NCBI RefSeq assembly: GCF_963666025.1
Contig: NZ_OY762552.1
Span: 2,506,501-2,570,500, forward strand
Origin: an uncultured Methanobacterium sp.
Lineage (GTDB): Archaea > Methanobacteriota > Methanobacteria > Methanobacteriales > Methanobacteriaceae
Length of the DNA: 64,000 nucleotides
Direction: 5' to 3'
Translations under genes and position numbers: made by a program
Shown: in pieces, positions 20,916 to 35,463 of the stretch
Layout of the letters: each line of letters starts with the position of its first letter
Numbering within the stretch: position 1 is the first letter of the stretch
Notes under the pieces: generated by a model
Told to the model about the DNA's origin: nothing
Databases searched by the model: none
Seen by the model: only the letters and a program-made list of their open reading frames with translations

Positions 20916-21000
20916 ACCCATAAGTTTTTTATTTTTAAAATACTAATTAAATACTAGTTTTAACTTGGAACTAACAGAATAAAATATAAGAGGTGTTCTT

Positions 21001-21267
21001 TTGTTCGTAGCTACTCTAGCTGGAGTATTCAAATTCACGGAATTACCGGAAAAATACGGTCCTTTTGTACAGTACAAAGCATCATTAGAAGATAAAACAA
21101 TTAAAAATACTGATGACATAGCCATCCTGGATATTAGTGGTACTGAAAGTGTGCATGTATTGTTTTTAGGCTCCTATAAAAGTTTAAAAGAAATCGATGA
21201 GGAGCTTAAGGCAGTTGATACCAAACTCAACCACAGTTCTAGAAGTGTTCTGGAAGGTTACTTATGA
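21001..21267 (+). CDS. Small conserved methanogen protein (DUF749-like)
   Basis: 88 residues from a TTG start with AGAGGTG upstream (about 20989-20995). The sequence MFVATLAGVFKFTELPEKYGPFV and the VHVLFLGSYKS segment match my recollection of the DUF749 family of methanogens, though I cannot run a search. Function unknown. It overlaps the next gene by four bases (ATGA), so the two are translationally coupled. The pair sits directly behind hdrCB, separated by a terminator-like hairpin. Confidence 0.7.
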   Translation: MFVATLAGVFKFTELPEKYGPFVQYKASLEDKTIKNTDDIAILDISGTESVHVLFLGSYKSLKEIDEELKAVDTKLNHSSRSVLEGYL

Positions 21268-21800
21268 GCGAATTGCCAGCAGAACAGACATGGCTGGTGC
21301 TGGTGGAACTTCTCACTGATCTTAAAAGTAAAGAAATGGAGATCCCCAAAGAAATCACCAAAAACATCCAGATGGCCAAAACCACCATCAACTTCTACAA
21401 GGTGGACCCTGCAGACCCTGAAAGACAGGTAGCGGTTAAACGAATCAATGAATTTTTAACTTCAGTCCAGAATTTTCTCATGGGTTTAGCTGATGAGATA
21501 GGTTCAGAGTACGCTGATAAATGGATGAATAAACTCCTAAGAGCTTCCAGAGGAGAAGTAGTATATCCACAGAAGAAAATTGATTCCAAATTCGTGGTAG
21601 GTGCGCCCTCTGGTTTTTCCATGGTCAGAATGAACTTCAAGTCCCCTCTTTCTGAGGATAGGGTTCAGGAAATCGCGGAATACGAAAATGTTATCATCGA
21701 ATTTGAGGAAGATACCCTGGTAATAATATATGGAGATAAAGAAAACATTAAAAAAAGCCTCCAGGAACTTTCATCATTCTTCAGGGAACAAATAGAATAA
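21264..21800 (+). CDS. Conserved methanogen protein (DUF2096-like)
   Basis: 178 residues, soluble, no transmembrane helix. An N-terminal helical part (residues ~1-95) is followed by an alpha/beta part (~105-178) that begins PSGFSMVRMNFKSPLSEDRVQEIAEYENVIIEFEED. It resembles the methanogen DUF2096 family as I remember it; function unknown. Its ATG overlaps the stop of the upstream small protein, indicating a two-protein unit, possibly a complex. Confidence 0.7.
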   Translation: MSELPAEQTWLVLVELLTDLKSKEMEIPKEITKNIQMAKTTINFYKVDPADPERQVAVKRINEFLTSVQNFLMGLADEIGSEYADKWMNKLLRASRGEVVYPQKKIDSKFVVGAPSGFSMVRMNFKSPLSEDRVQEIAEYENVIIEFEEDTLVIIYGDKENIKKSLQELSSFFREQIE

Positions 21801-22068
21801 ACATTAGAAGTTAAATTTCTTCTTGGATTAACTTTCCAAAATTATAGGGGACCTTGCTGGTTAAACGTACATACAATAATTTAAACATTGACTTAAATAG
21901 AGTTTAAAACTGGATTTAATAAAACTGGATTTTATTTGGATGATATCCATTTAAATGAAATCATAGATTCATTAATCACAATCAAACTCATTTTTAGTAC
22001 TAAAACTTGATTTAGTTGAAATTTGAATTTTTACCATTTAGAAATTTAACATTTGAGGAGGAAGAACT

Positions 22069-22737
22069 ATGAAAATCATTGCTATAAGCGATCTCCACGG
22101 TGATATAAAACCCATCATTACCTATCTTAAAGATAACAAAGTGGACCTGATAATCATAGCTGGTGATATAACCAATTTCGGACCTCCCGAGCTGGGAGAG
22201 GATATATTAAATGAAATCAGTTCATTCGAAGTACCAGTACTGGCAGTGCCTGGCAACTGCGATCCTGAGTCCATTAATAGCAGTATAGATAAATCCCAGG
22301 CTATAAATATCCATGCCCGGAGTATGATAATTAAGAATCTGGGAATCTGTGGTTTTGGAGGCTCTAATCCCACACCATTTGATACTCCCCTTGAATTTGA
22401 AGAAGTTCAAATTTATGATGAAGCAAAAAAAACCATTGAAGGAATAAAAAAACAGGAAATAACTCTTTTTGTTACTCATGCCCCTCCTTATGGTAATAAA
22501 ACTGATTTATTACCTTCAGGGGAGCATGTGGGAAGTAAAAGCTTACGTAAAGTAATTGAAGATGTGCAACCTACCCTAAATATCTGTGGTCACGTACATG
22601 AAGCACGTGGCACTGATAAGATTGGTAACACCACTATCGTAAACCCTGGAGAACTATCCAAGGGATATGCGTGTTTAATACAACTTGCTGATGTTCCTAA
22701 TGATGAAGAAGTTAAAACAGAAATAATAAAACTTTAA
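22069..22737 (+). CDS. Calcineurin-like metallophosphoesterase
   Basis: 222 residues of the metallophosphoesterase fold. The metal-binding motifs are in order: ISDLHGD (D-x-H), AGDIT (G-D), PGNCD (GNxD/H), THAPPYG (H) and CGHVHEARG (GHxH). Such enzymes hydrolyse phosphodiesters or phosphomonoesters with a di-metal centre; the small size and lack of extra domains place it near the YfcE/MJ0936 group. The physiological substrate is not predictable. Strong GAGGAGGAAG ribosome site. It stands alone after a 268-base AT-rich gap. Confidence 0.88.
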   Translation: MKIIAISDLHGDIKPIITYLKDNKVDLIIIAGDITNFGPPELGEDILNEISSFEVPVLAVPGNCDPESINSSIDKSQAINIHARSMIIKNLGICGFGGSNPTPFDTPLEFEEVQIYDEAKKTIEGIKKQEITLFVTHAPPYGNKTDLLPSGEHVGSKSLRKVIEDVQPTLNICGHVHEARGTDKIGNTTIVNPGELSKGYACLIQLADVPNDEEVKTEIIKL

Positions 22738-22866
22738 AGTTAGTAATCGAGCTTTAATATTTCTGGGATAAAAAAAATCCATAAAGAAAAGGATTTAAAT
22801 GATGTTGACAAATAATATCTTGATTTTTATATCTCTGCAATGCCCCTATGTTGAGGTGAAGTAACT

Positions 22867-23764
<898 letters not shown>

Positions 23765-23787
<23 letters not shown>

Positions 23788-24163
23788 GGATGTAATGAGC
23801 AACAAGGTTATTACAGTCCCTCCTACTGAAGATGTTGTATTTGCATTTGAAAAGTTGATGAAACATAAAATAAGTTCACTACCCGTAGTGGATGATGATG
23901 GAAAACTAATAGGAATTGTAACTGCCACTGATCTGGGTCATAACTTGATACTGGATAAATATGAGTTAGGTACCACAGTGGGGGAAGTTATGGTTGACCA
24001 GGTGATATACGTTTATCCTGAAGATGACCTGGCCACTGCAGTGGGCAAAATGCATGAATATGGATCAGATGAGGGTATAATCAACCAGCTGGTTGTACTG
24101 GATAACCATGAACTGGTGGGTATTGTTTCAGATGGAGATATAATACGTTCCATTGAACTGTAA
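23765..24163 (+). CDS. CBS-domain pair protein
   Basis: 132 residues consisting almost entirely of two tandem CBS domains (VKDVMSNKVITVPPTEDV..., then VGEVMVDQVIYVYPEDDL...GIVSDGDIIRSI). CBS pairs bind AMP, ATP or SAM and regulate partner enzymes. The gene overlaps the end of the 2-phosphoglycerate kinase gene by 23 bases, or 41 if an in-frame ATG at 23747 is used. Both starts have weak ribosome sites, so translation probably depends on coupling. A regulatory role for the kinase is an inference from the overlap. Confidence 0.85.
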
Positions 24164-24349
24164 AAGCAGAGTATTTAATCAAAATCTTTTATTTAAAAAA
24201 AATGAGGGGAAGGTTATTTTCTTAAATTTCTTAATGGAGAAATTCCCTTAATGGGTAATTCCTAAAGAAAAAAAGAGAATACCTTTATTTCTATTTAAAA
24301 ATCTTGTTTCTGTCTACTTATTGTTGTTCCACATTTATTTATTCTTTGT

Positions 24350-24763
24350 TCAGCTTTGGGGAGTGACCCTTGGTTTGAAGGAGTCACACAAACTGGGAAA
24401 CTTCTTGGTTAATTCCATTTCCAGTTTTTCAATGATTTCATCTTCTATTTCTGGACTTTTCTCCACAGAAACTGAGAAAGAATCTGCACTGAGGGTGACA
24501 GTTATGTTTTCTTCACCAATGTTAAACTCCATGGGAATGGATTTACCATCATCCAGTGTTTGCACCATGTCTTCCATGATCTCATCACTTATCTTAAGCA
24601 GTTTATTCCCACTGGGAGTGTAGGTTTCGTTTTGAGTTTCTATTCTCTTTATCCGGAATGGAGCACAGCCTTCAGTTCGGGCAGCCTTCCGGTTAGTCCA
24701 GAATATGGTCACCATCACCTTTTTATCATTGTCCATTTGGCTTTCAAAATTCAATGACTTCAT
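24350..24763 (-). CDS. Uncharacterised protein, 137 aa
   Basis: A soluble alpha/beta protein with no family I recognise. AAGGAGGG lies just before the ATG, so it is a real gene. It contains one TEGCAPFRIKRIE segment with a lone Cys and a second half that alternates strands with acidic helices (MEDMVQTLDDGKSIPMEFNIGEENITVTL). It lies convergent to the CBS gene and downstream of nothing in its own direction. Function unknown. Confidence 0.7.
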   Translation of the reverse strand: MKSLNFESQMDNDKKVMVTIFWTNRKAARTEGCAPFRIKRIETQNETYTPSGNKLLKISDEIMEDMVQTLDDGKSIPMEFNIGEENITVTLSADSFSVSVEKSPEIEDEIIEKLEMELTKKFPSLCDSFKPRVTPQS

Positions 24764-24890
24764 GATTTACCCTCCTTAATCCCCGATCATAAGTCGTATT
24801 GAGTTACTTATTTCAATATTATTTTAAGTTTTATCTTATTCTATTCTATCTTATTCTATTTCCATCTTATTTCAGTTCTAGCCTATTCTG

Positions 24891-26114
<1,224 letters not shown>

Positions 26115-26499
26115 TATTTCCCTCCTGAATAAATATAGAAATTCGTGATCTATAACTTATTAATTATTAGCAAATTGTATCATATATTTTTTATTCTAAA
26201 GAGTTTCCAACTTTCATTCTAAAGAGGTTTCTTTTTATTCTAAAGACTTACCTTCTTAATTTTAAACAGATTGACTTTTTTTATTCAAACAGTCTCTTCT
26301 TTTTTAATTTAAACAGTTTACAGATTCATTAACCGTTCTAAAAAAAGTCATGAATCCCTAAACAGAGATTTATGATAAATTTAGTGAAAATATTCATATA
26401 TTGTAAAATAATCATGGGTAAAATACGGGGTAAAAATATTGGGCAAAAATACTGGTTTAAAATACCTATTCCTGTTTTTAATATTGAATTTTTATTTCC
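26115..26499. other. 385-bp AT-rich gap upstream of fprA
   Basis: No gene is seen. It holds the six-copy direct-repeat array at 26193-26328, which is the only structure I can find. Confidence 0.6.
26193..26328. repeat. Six degenerate ~22-bp direct repeats upstream of fprA
   Basis: Units begin at 26193, 26216, 26237, 26259, 26283 and 26307, i.e. every 21-24 bases. The first three share ATTCTAAAGA; the last three share ATTTAAACAG-like sequence. Each unit ends in a pyrimidine tract. The array lies ~80-215 bases upstream of the fprA start. Confidence 0.6.
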
Positions 26500-27480
<981 letters not shown>

Positions 27481-27532
27481 GTGATTATTATGGTGGTGGT
27501 AGTTGAAATATTTTGACGGGATTTGTAACCGT

Positions 27533-27543
27533 AACTTTAAAAT
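27533..27543 (+). promoter_or_regulatory. TATA element of the SRP RNA gene
   Basis: ACTTTAAAATA is placed ~30 bases before the predicted 5' end of the SRP RNA, the expected spacing for an archaeal promoter. Confidence 0.5.
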
Positions 27544-27562
27544 ACCATCAATACCAACATTA

Positions 27563-27876
<314 letters not shown>

Positions 27877-28089
27877 TAAACTTATTGAAGAGTTTATTAA
27901 AATCATAGAAGAGTTTAATCAAAAACACATTAAACATGAGTATTAAACTGACATTGAAATTTGGAAATTTAAAATTAGTTTCATTAAATTTTTGGGATGA
28001 AGGTTTGCCTTTTGAGTACTAGCTTAAAACTTTAAATAGTAGATTAGACAATGTTTTGTTACCTACTTTTTTAATTTAATACATAAATC

Positions 28090-28182
<93 letters not shown>

Positions 28183-28278
28183 TATATTAGTTTTTCGCTA
28201 TATGTTAGATTTATATATTATAAAACCTGTTTTCATAACCTTTTTTCATAAACTTCTTTATTTTAATTTATAAAAAAC

Positions 28279-28782
28279 TCAGTTGTCATGTTCTAGTACC
28301 ATTTTCACGAATTCAACAGGTGTGGAAGATTTTTCAGATATCTCTCTAATGGAAAGTCCCTGGGCAGCAAATCTTCTCACCACAAATTCCAGAGGTTCAC
28401 CCACCTCGATGATGTAACCATCAGGGTCATAAAAACGCATAACCCTCTGTCCCCATGGTTGAGCCCTGATTTTATGAACAAATCTACAATTGAGAGATTC
28501 TAATTTCTCCTGAACACCATCCAGCTCTTCAGATTCAAAATATAATTCCATGAAGTTTTTATCAACATTGAAATTCTTATTCCCCTTGCCATTGGTAGCT
28601 GATGAATCCCCTAGAAGTTCCTTGTAGTGTTCAGCATTGTGAATGGCAAAACCATCTTTAAAAGCCACATTGGCCCCGTGATCCATTTCTACTTCCTGTT
28701 TCAACACATTTTCGTAGAATTTTCTGGATTTATCAATATCCTGCACAGTTATTAGAGGACAGATGTATTTTATTTTCATCAT
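28279..28782 (-). CDS. VOC-superfamily protein with C-terminal helical tail
   Basis: 167 residues from the ATG at 28782, which has AGGAGA six bases upstream. Residues ~1-120 are a vicinal oxygen chelate (glyoxalase/bleomycin-resistance) domain, with FYENVLKQEVEMDHGANVAFKDGFAI and the closing VMRFYDPDGYIIEVGE. After it a ~45-residue helical tail (FVVRRFAAQGLSIREISEKSSTPVEFVKMVL) resembles a small helix-turn-helix, as seen in some anaerobe homologues. Substrate unknown. Confidence 0.82.
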   Translation of the reverse strand: MMKIKYICPLITVQDIDKSRKFYENVLKQEVEMDHGANVAFKDGFAIHNAEHYKELLGDSSATNGKGNKNFNVDKNFMELYFESEELDGVQEKLESLNCRFVHKIRAQPWGQRVMRFYDPDGYIIEVGEPLEFVVRRFAAQGLSIREISEKSSTPVEFVKMVLEHDN

Positions 28783-28880
28783 TAATTCTCCTACCAAATC
28801 CTTTTTTAATTCTCCTTCTAAATTTCCTAAAAAATTCTACTGTAAATTCTCCTAAAATGAATAATAAAACAATCAATTCA

Positions 28881-29801
28881 TTAAACGGAAATGTTCATTA
28901 AATCGGCCACAATCAAATAATAACTCGCCAATCCCTTCCATTTTTCCCATGAACTGGCAATTTCCAGGACTTTTTCTGATGATATCTTTCCACCCGCACC
29001 ATAAAAATTGCCAATAACCCTCTGCAGACCGATGTCATCTGCAGGAATAACATCCAATCGACACAATCCTCTAAGCATTGCCATTTCGGCGGTCCAGACA
29101 CCAATACCCCTGATTTTAATCAGTTCTTCCATCATTTCAGAGGCGTTACTCATTTTTTGAAGGGATTGCAGGTCCACATCTTTGTTTATTATTTTTAAGG
29201 ATAAATCACGAATATACTCTGCCTTTCTAGAACTCAGACCACAACTTCGAAGTTCTTCAAGATCTAAACTGCTCAAATCTTCTGGTGAGGGATATGAATA
29301 ATAATCCTGACCATAAAGATGAACCGACCGTCCAAACTGCTTTATTAAACGGTTTTCTATACTATGGGCTGCTTTGAGAGATATCTGCTGTTCTATAATG
29401 GAATCCACCAGTGCTTCAAATAACGTGGGTGTAGAAGGATTTTTAAGACCGTAAAGTCTGCTAGTGATGGGTGACAAAACAGGATCTGATTTTACCTGCT
29501 CATAGAAAGGATGAAGATCCATTCCCAGGTTAAAAATCCGGTAAACAATTGGTGGAACTGAATTTAAAATATCCGGGGATAGTTCCTCATCTGATTCCAC
29601 ACTAACCTTAATTTCAGGTTCATCAACCGATCCCACCGATTCAATGTACAGAAGCATTGTTTCCTGATTAATTGTGAGAGTCTGCCAGAGGCGATTATTG
29701 GCATACTTTTTTATACTTTTATCACCACTGGAAAATATCCTGCAACTTAAATCAAAATCAAACGGTGCTTTGGCCTTTATATTGAAATTGGATTGATACA
29801 T
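28881..29801 (-). CDS. AlkA-like DNA glycosylase (HhH-GPD)
   Basis: 306 residues. An N-terminal beta domain of AlkA type is followed by the helix-hairpin-helix glycosylase fold: SIIEQQISLKAAHSIENRL, then LIKIRGIGVWTAEMAML (the HhH DNA-binding hairpin) and the catalytic Asp in VIPADDIGLQRVI. It removes alkylated bases such as 3-methyladenine from DNA in base excision repair. The [4Fe-4S] cysteines of the EndoIII/MutY branch are absent, as expected for AlkA. GGTGA precedes the start. Confidence 0.88.
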   Translation of the reverse strand: MYQSNFNIKAKAPFDFDLSCRIFSSGDKSIKKYANNRLWQTLTINQETMLLYIESVGSVDEPEIKVSVESDEELSPDILNSVPPIVYRIFNLGMDLHPFYEQVKSDPVLSPITSRLYGLKNPSTPTLFEALVDSIIEQQISLKAAHSIENRLIKQFGRSVHLYGQDYYSYPSPEDLSSLDLEELRSCGLSSRKAEYIRDLSLKIINKDVDLQSLQKMSNASEMMEELIKIRGIGVWTAEMAMLRGLCRLDVIPADDIGLQRVIGNFYGAGGKISSEKVLEIASSWEKWKGLASYYLIVADLMNISV

Positions 29802-30010
29802 TAAATCACCTTAATATTCATCAATTCCACAGTAATTTTTCCCATATCAATTCAGTTCTATTTTTTTACCCATATTTGACAGATTAAGGTTTAACAAACT
29901 TCAACCACTTATTTCAACCGCTTTTTATACTCGGACAATTCATTCTGCAGTCTACAGTTTTTTAATGCCTTAGAAATAACATGATGATTTACAATCCATT
30001 TGATTGGTTA

Positions 30011-31180
30011 CTATAATTTTTTAATGGCATTTCCCAGCCTTTTTATCCCTTCTTCAATTTCTTCTACACTTGAATTGGAAAAATTCAGTCTCATGGTGTT
30101 CTTTTCAGGACCTTCAGTGTAGAATGTTTCTCCAGGTACAAATGCGACATTTTCTTCCATTGCCAGTTCAAACAGTTCCATTGAAGATGTGCCCTCCGGT
30201 AGAGTGACCCATAGGAACATCCCGCCCTGGGGAGATGTGTGTTTAACTCCCTCTGGAAAGTACTTCTTGATGGAATGGACCATCTGGTCTCTCTGGGACT
30301 TGTATAATTGTTTTATGCTCTGGATATGCTGGTCCACGTCATTGTCTTGGAGGTACTGGTAAACCACCCTTTGGGTGAAGTAGTTAGAGTGGAGATCAGA
30401 GGCCTGTTTGGCAGTGACCAGTTTATCCATAACCTTGGGGGGAGCCACAATCCAGCCCATCCTCATACCAGGGGAGACGATCTTGGAGAAAGTTCCGAAG
30501 AGTATTGAATCTGGTAAATGGGATTTGATTGGAGGTATATCCTCCCCCATGAATCGTATCTCACCGTAAGGGTTGTCTTCAACCAGGATGGTCTCGTGTT
30601 CTGCCATTATTTCTGCAACTTTTTCCCTTTTACTTTCAGAGTAGGTTATACCAGTGGGGTTCTGGAAACTACTGACAGTGTAGAATAGTTTGATATTCTC
30701 CTCTTCCAGGATCTTCTCCAGGATGGTGGTGTCTACTCCATCATCCAGCAAAGGTACAGAATGAAATTCTGGTTCGTACAATCCAAATGCCTGTATAGCC
30801 GCCAGATAGGTGGGTCTTTCCATGATCACACCATCACCACTGTCCAGGAAAACTTTCCCCACCAGATCCAGGCACTGCTGGGATCCATTGGTTATCAGAA
30901 TATCTTCAACTTCAACTTCCATGCCCTGTCTTTCGTAACGCTGGGCTATGAATTCCCTTAACTTGCGGTAACCTTCGGTGGTGCTGTACTGGAGAACTTT
31001 ATCACCGTCTTCACTTAGAACCTTTGATGTGGCATTGTTAATGGCTTCCACTGGGAAGGACTTTGGATTGGGAAGTCCGCCAGCAAATGAAATCATGTCA
31101 TCATCATCGGTAACCTTCAAAATTTCCCGGACAAAAGACCTTGGTATCTTATTCATACGACGAGCAAAATGGTAATTCAT
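30011..31180 (-). CDS. PLP-dependent aminotransferase (LysN/2-aminoadipate type)
   Basis: 389 residues, fold type I class I/II aminotransferase. The N-terminal SFAGGLPNPKSFP and YSTTEGYRKLREFIAQRY segments, SSFQNPTGITYS, the EDNPYGEIRF Asp that contacts the PLP pyridine, and the Schiff-base Lys in GTFSKIVSPGMRMGW mark the 2-aminoadipate/aromatic aminotransferase group. The donor and acceptor amino acids cannot be fixed from sequence. It starts after GAGGAT. It is followed by an unrelated gene with a long gap, so it is probably a single transcription unit. Confidence 0.85.
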   Translation of the reverse strand: MNYHFARRMNKIPRSFVREILKVTDDDDMISFAGGLPNPKSFPVEAINNATSKVLSEDGDKVLQYSTTEGYRKLREFIAQRYERQGMEVEVEDILITNGSQQCLDLVGKVFLDSGDGVIMERPTYLAAIQAFGLYEPEFHSVPLLDDGVDTTILEKILEEENIKLFYTVSSFQNPTGITYSESKREKVAEIMAEHETILVEDNPYGEIRFMGEDIPPIKSHLPDSILFGTFSKIVSPGMRMGWIVAPPKVMDKLVTAKQASDLHSNYFTQRVVYQYLQDNDVDQHIQSIKQLYKSQRDQMVHSIKKYFPEGVKHTSPQGGMFLWVTLPEGTSSMELFELAMEENVAFVPGETFYTEGPEKNTMRLNFSNSSVEEIEEGIKRLGNAIKKL

Positions 31181-31332
31181 GAAAAATCCTCTTAATTAAT
31201 TGTTAAATGGAATTATATTTTATTAAATCAAACTTTAACTGATTTTATGTTTATTATTACTAATCATTTTATGTGGAATTTCCTTATCAAACTTTATTTT
31301 TACATTTAAACTGTCCATTTGGAACAACATCT

Positions 31333-31375
31333 TTTACTATTATGATCATTTTTGTTTACTATTATGATCATTTTT
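31333..31375. repeat. 22-bp tandem duplication at the end of a QueG-like gene
   Basis: TTTACTATTATGATCATTTTT occurs twice, at 31333 and 31355 (22-bp period). The second copy contains the stop codon of the complement-strand gene, so the duplication extends its 3' untranslated region. Confidence 0.75.
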
Positions 31376-32216
31376 TGCTACCATAACGGCGCACATGCGC
31401 CCAGGCCTGATGATAATCTTCAAAACCATCCTTACAAGTGTACATGGATGTTTCATTTCTATTAAATACTTTCCGATCTTCACCCACCGGGCAGACTTTG
31501 ATGCAGATACCACAGGGGGAACGGTATTCTTTTCGCAGTTTCCTGCTGCGGGTGGCACATTTCATCTTGTTTATCAGGGGAGGAAAATCATTTCCAGTTT
31601 CCTGTTCTGATTTTATGGCATTTACTGGACAGTTCTGGGCGCAGGACAAACAGCGGGTGCACAGATCATCACCATAAATCTTGCTTCCTTCCAGTTTTAG
31701 GGTGGTGAATATACTGGTAAAACGTACCCTGGGCCCATATTCTGGTGTGAGGAGAACGTTATTCAATCCAAAGGATCCAAGACCCGCCAGGAATGCGGCG
31801 TGTTTATGGGAAAAGAATGCCAATGGTTTTTCCTGGAGCACTTCAATATCTCCGTAACCATCCCTGGGAATGAAAATAGAGGGGTAACCCTTCAGGGTAA
31901 GGAAATTGGATATTTCGTAGGCCTTCTCATCCAACAGAATGTTCACTGTTTCATAGAGTTCGTGATAATAAATAGATGGGGCAGTTTCCACAATGGGAAG
32001 CTGCACTGGTAAACCAATCACCACCACAGTCCGGGCTTCGGGGTAAATTGACTGGGGCCAGAATTCTCTGGGTATCTCATTGGAAAAATGTTGTGGAAGT
32101 TCTTCTGGGGGATTTTTCCACCTTTCCACCGGTGCAAAACCCCCCATTGATATTCCCAATTCGTGACACTTATCCCGAAGCTCTTTTTCTAAAACAGTGG
32201 AAGTTTCAGGTTTCAT
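31368..32216 (-). CDS. QueG-like iron-sulfur protein
   Basis: 282 residues resembling the epoxyqueuosine reductase/reductive dehalogenase-like group, with an alpha/beta N-terminal part and two C-terminal [4Fe-4S] motifs (DDLCTRCLSCAQNCPVNAI and SPCGICIKVCPVG). The AFLAGLGSFGLNNVLLTPEYGPRVRFTSIFT segment is typical of the family and contacts the corrinoid in QueG. Archaea make archaeosine rather than queuosine, so true QueG activity is unlikely; a corrinoid-linked reductase or reductive activator is more plausible. GGAG precedes the ATG. No corrinoid protein is adjacent. Confidence 0.75.
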   Translation of the reverse strand: MKPETSTVLEKELRDKCHELGISMGGFAPVERWKNPPEELPQHFSNEIPREFWPQSIYPEARTVVVIGLPVQLPIVETAPSIYYHELYETVNILLDEKAYEISNFLTLKGYPSIFIPRDGYGDIEVLQEKPLAFFSHKHAAFLAGLGSFGLNNVLLTPEYGPRVRFTSIFTTLKLEGSKIYGDDLCTRCLSCAQNCPVNAIKSEQETGNDFPPLINKMKCATRSRKLRKEYRSPCGICIKVCPVGEDRKVFNRNETSMYTCKDGFEDYHQAWAHVRRYGSKK

Positions 32217-32315
32217 CTTGGACTCCTTACTGATTATTTATTATATTGGTGCTATTGAAATAAAAATTTTGCATAAACCCCTGTTGTACAAGACTACCTT
32301 AAGTTACTAAGAAGA

Positions 32316-34871
<2,556 letters not shown>

Positions 34872-35013
34872 GTTACCCCTCCTTCATGATGAGTCTTGTA
34901 TGGATTAAATTAAACTTTTTGTGGATTAAATTGATGCTATTAGGGAGTTAAATTAATGTTATTATGGGGATCATACGATTATCTATTGGGTGTACTAAAA
35001 TATGAATAAGGCC

Positions 35014-35024
35014 ACATATATCTT
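35014..35024 (-). promoter_or_regulatory. TATA element of the P-type ATPase gene
   Basis: Read leftward, AAAGATATATG is the best TATA element before the ATPase gene, predicting a ~120-base leader. It lies ~18 bases downstream of the first palindrome. Confidence 0.5.
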
Positions 35025-35042
35025 TTTCTATTGATTAACGTG

Positions 35043-35108
35043 TTAGGAATTCCTAATTCTCTAAAATAAAATGTTAGGTCAGTCTAATTCGTGATAGGGT
35101 TACCTAAC
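35043..35108. promoter_or_regulatory. Cluster of TTAGG/CCTAA palindromes, possible metal operator
   Basis: TTAGGAATTCCTAA (35043-35056) is a perfect 14-bp palindrome. GTTAGGT (35073-35079) and ACCTAAC (35102-35108) form a second perfect inverted repeat, and GGTTACCTAAC ends it. These words resemble halves of the DtxR/IdeR box and the hdrCB operator, and occupy the same position just upstream of a TATA box. Regulator identity is inferred. Confidence 0.5.
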
Positions 35109-35274
35109 TTTTAAAAAATTAAAAAAATCAGTAATATCTACGATTTCTTTTCCTGGTTTTGAAGTGGAAAATTCTCTTTGAAAGTAAAAATTTGGTAGGG
35201 CCTTCACTGCAGTATCAATGAACATATGGTTTTCAGGAGGTTTTAAGTAAATTTAGTAGGGACTTAAATGTAAA

Positions 35275-35311
35275 TCTTTATTTAGGTAATCTTTATTTAG
35301 GTAATCTTTAT
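35275..35311. repeat. 15-bp tandem repeat, two and a half copies
   Basis: TCTTTATTTAGGTAA occurs at 35275 and 35290, with a partial third copy from 35305. The TTTAGGTAA word recalls the metal-box half-sites nearby, but it may be chance in AT-rich DNA. Confidence 0.7.
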
Positions 35312-35463
35312 GGGTCAAATCCTTATTTAGGGTAATTTATGGGCTTAATCCTGTGTTAAATCTATGTGGGCTAAAAGTAAAATAAATAGGGAAAATGGGC
35401 CCTTCAAAATAAAAATTGCTTAAAAAAAAGGGTTAATATGTATTTATGAGTTATGTATTGTTT

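Larger units (their letters stand above)
34872..35463. other. 592-bp gap with P-type ATPase promoter
   Basis: No gene is seen. It contains the inverted repeats and TATA element of the P-type ATPase (35014-35108) and a 15-bp tandem repeat at 35275-35311. Confidence 0.65.
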
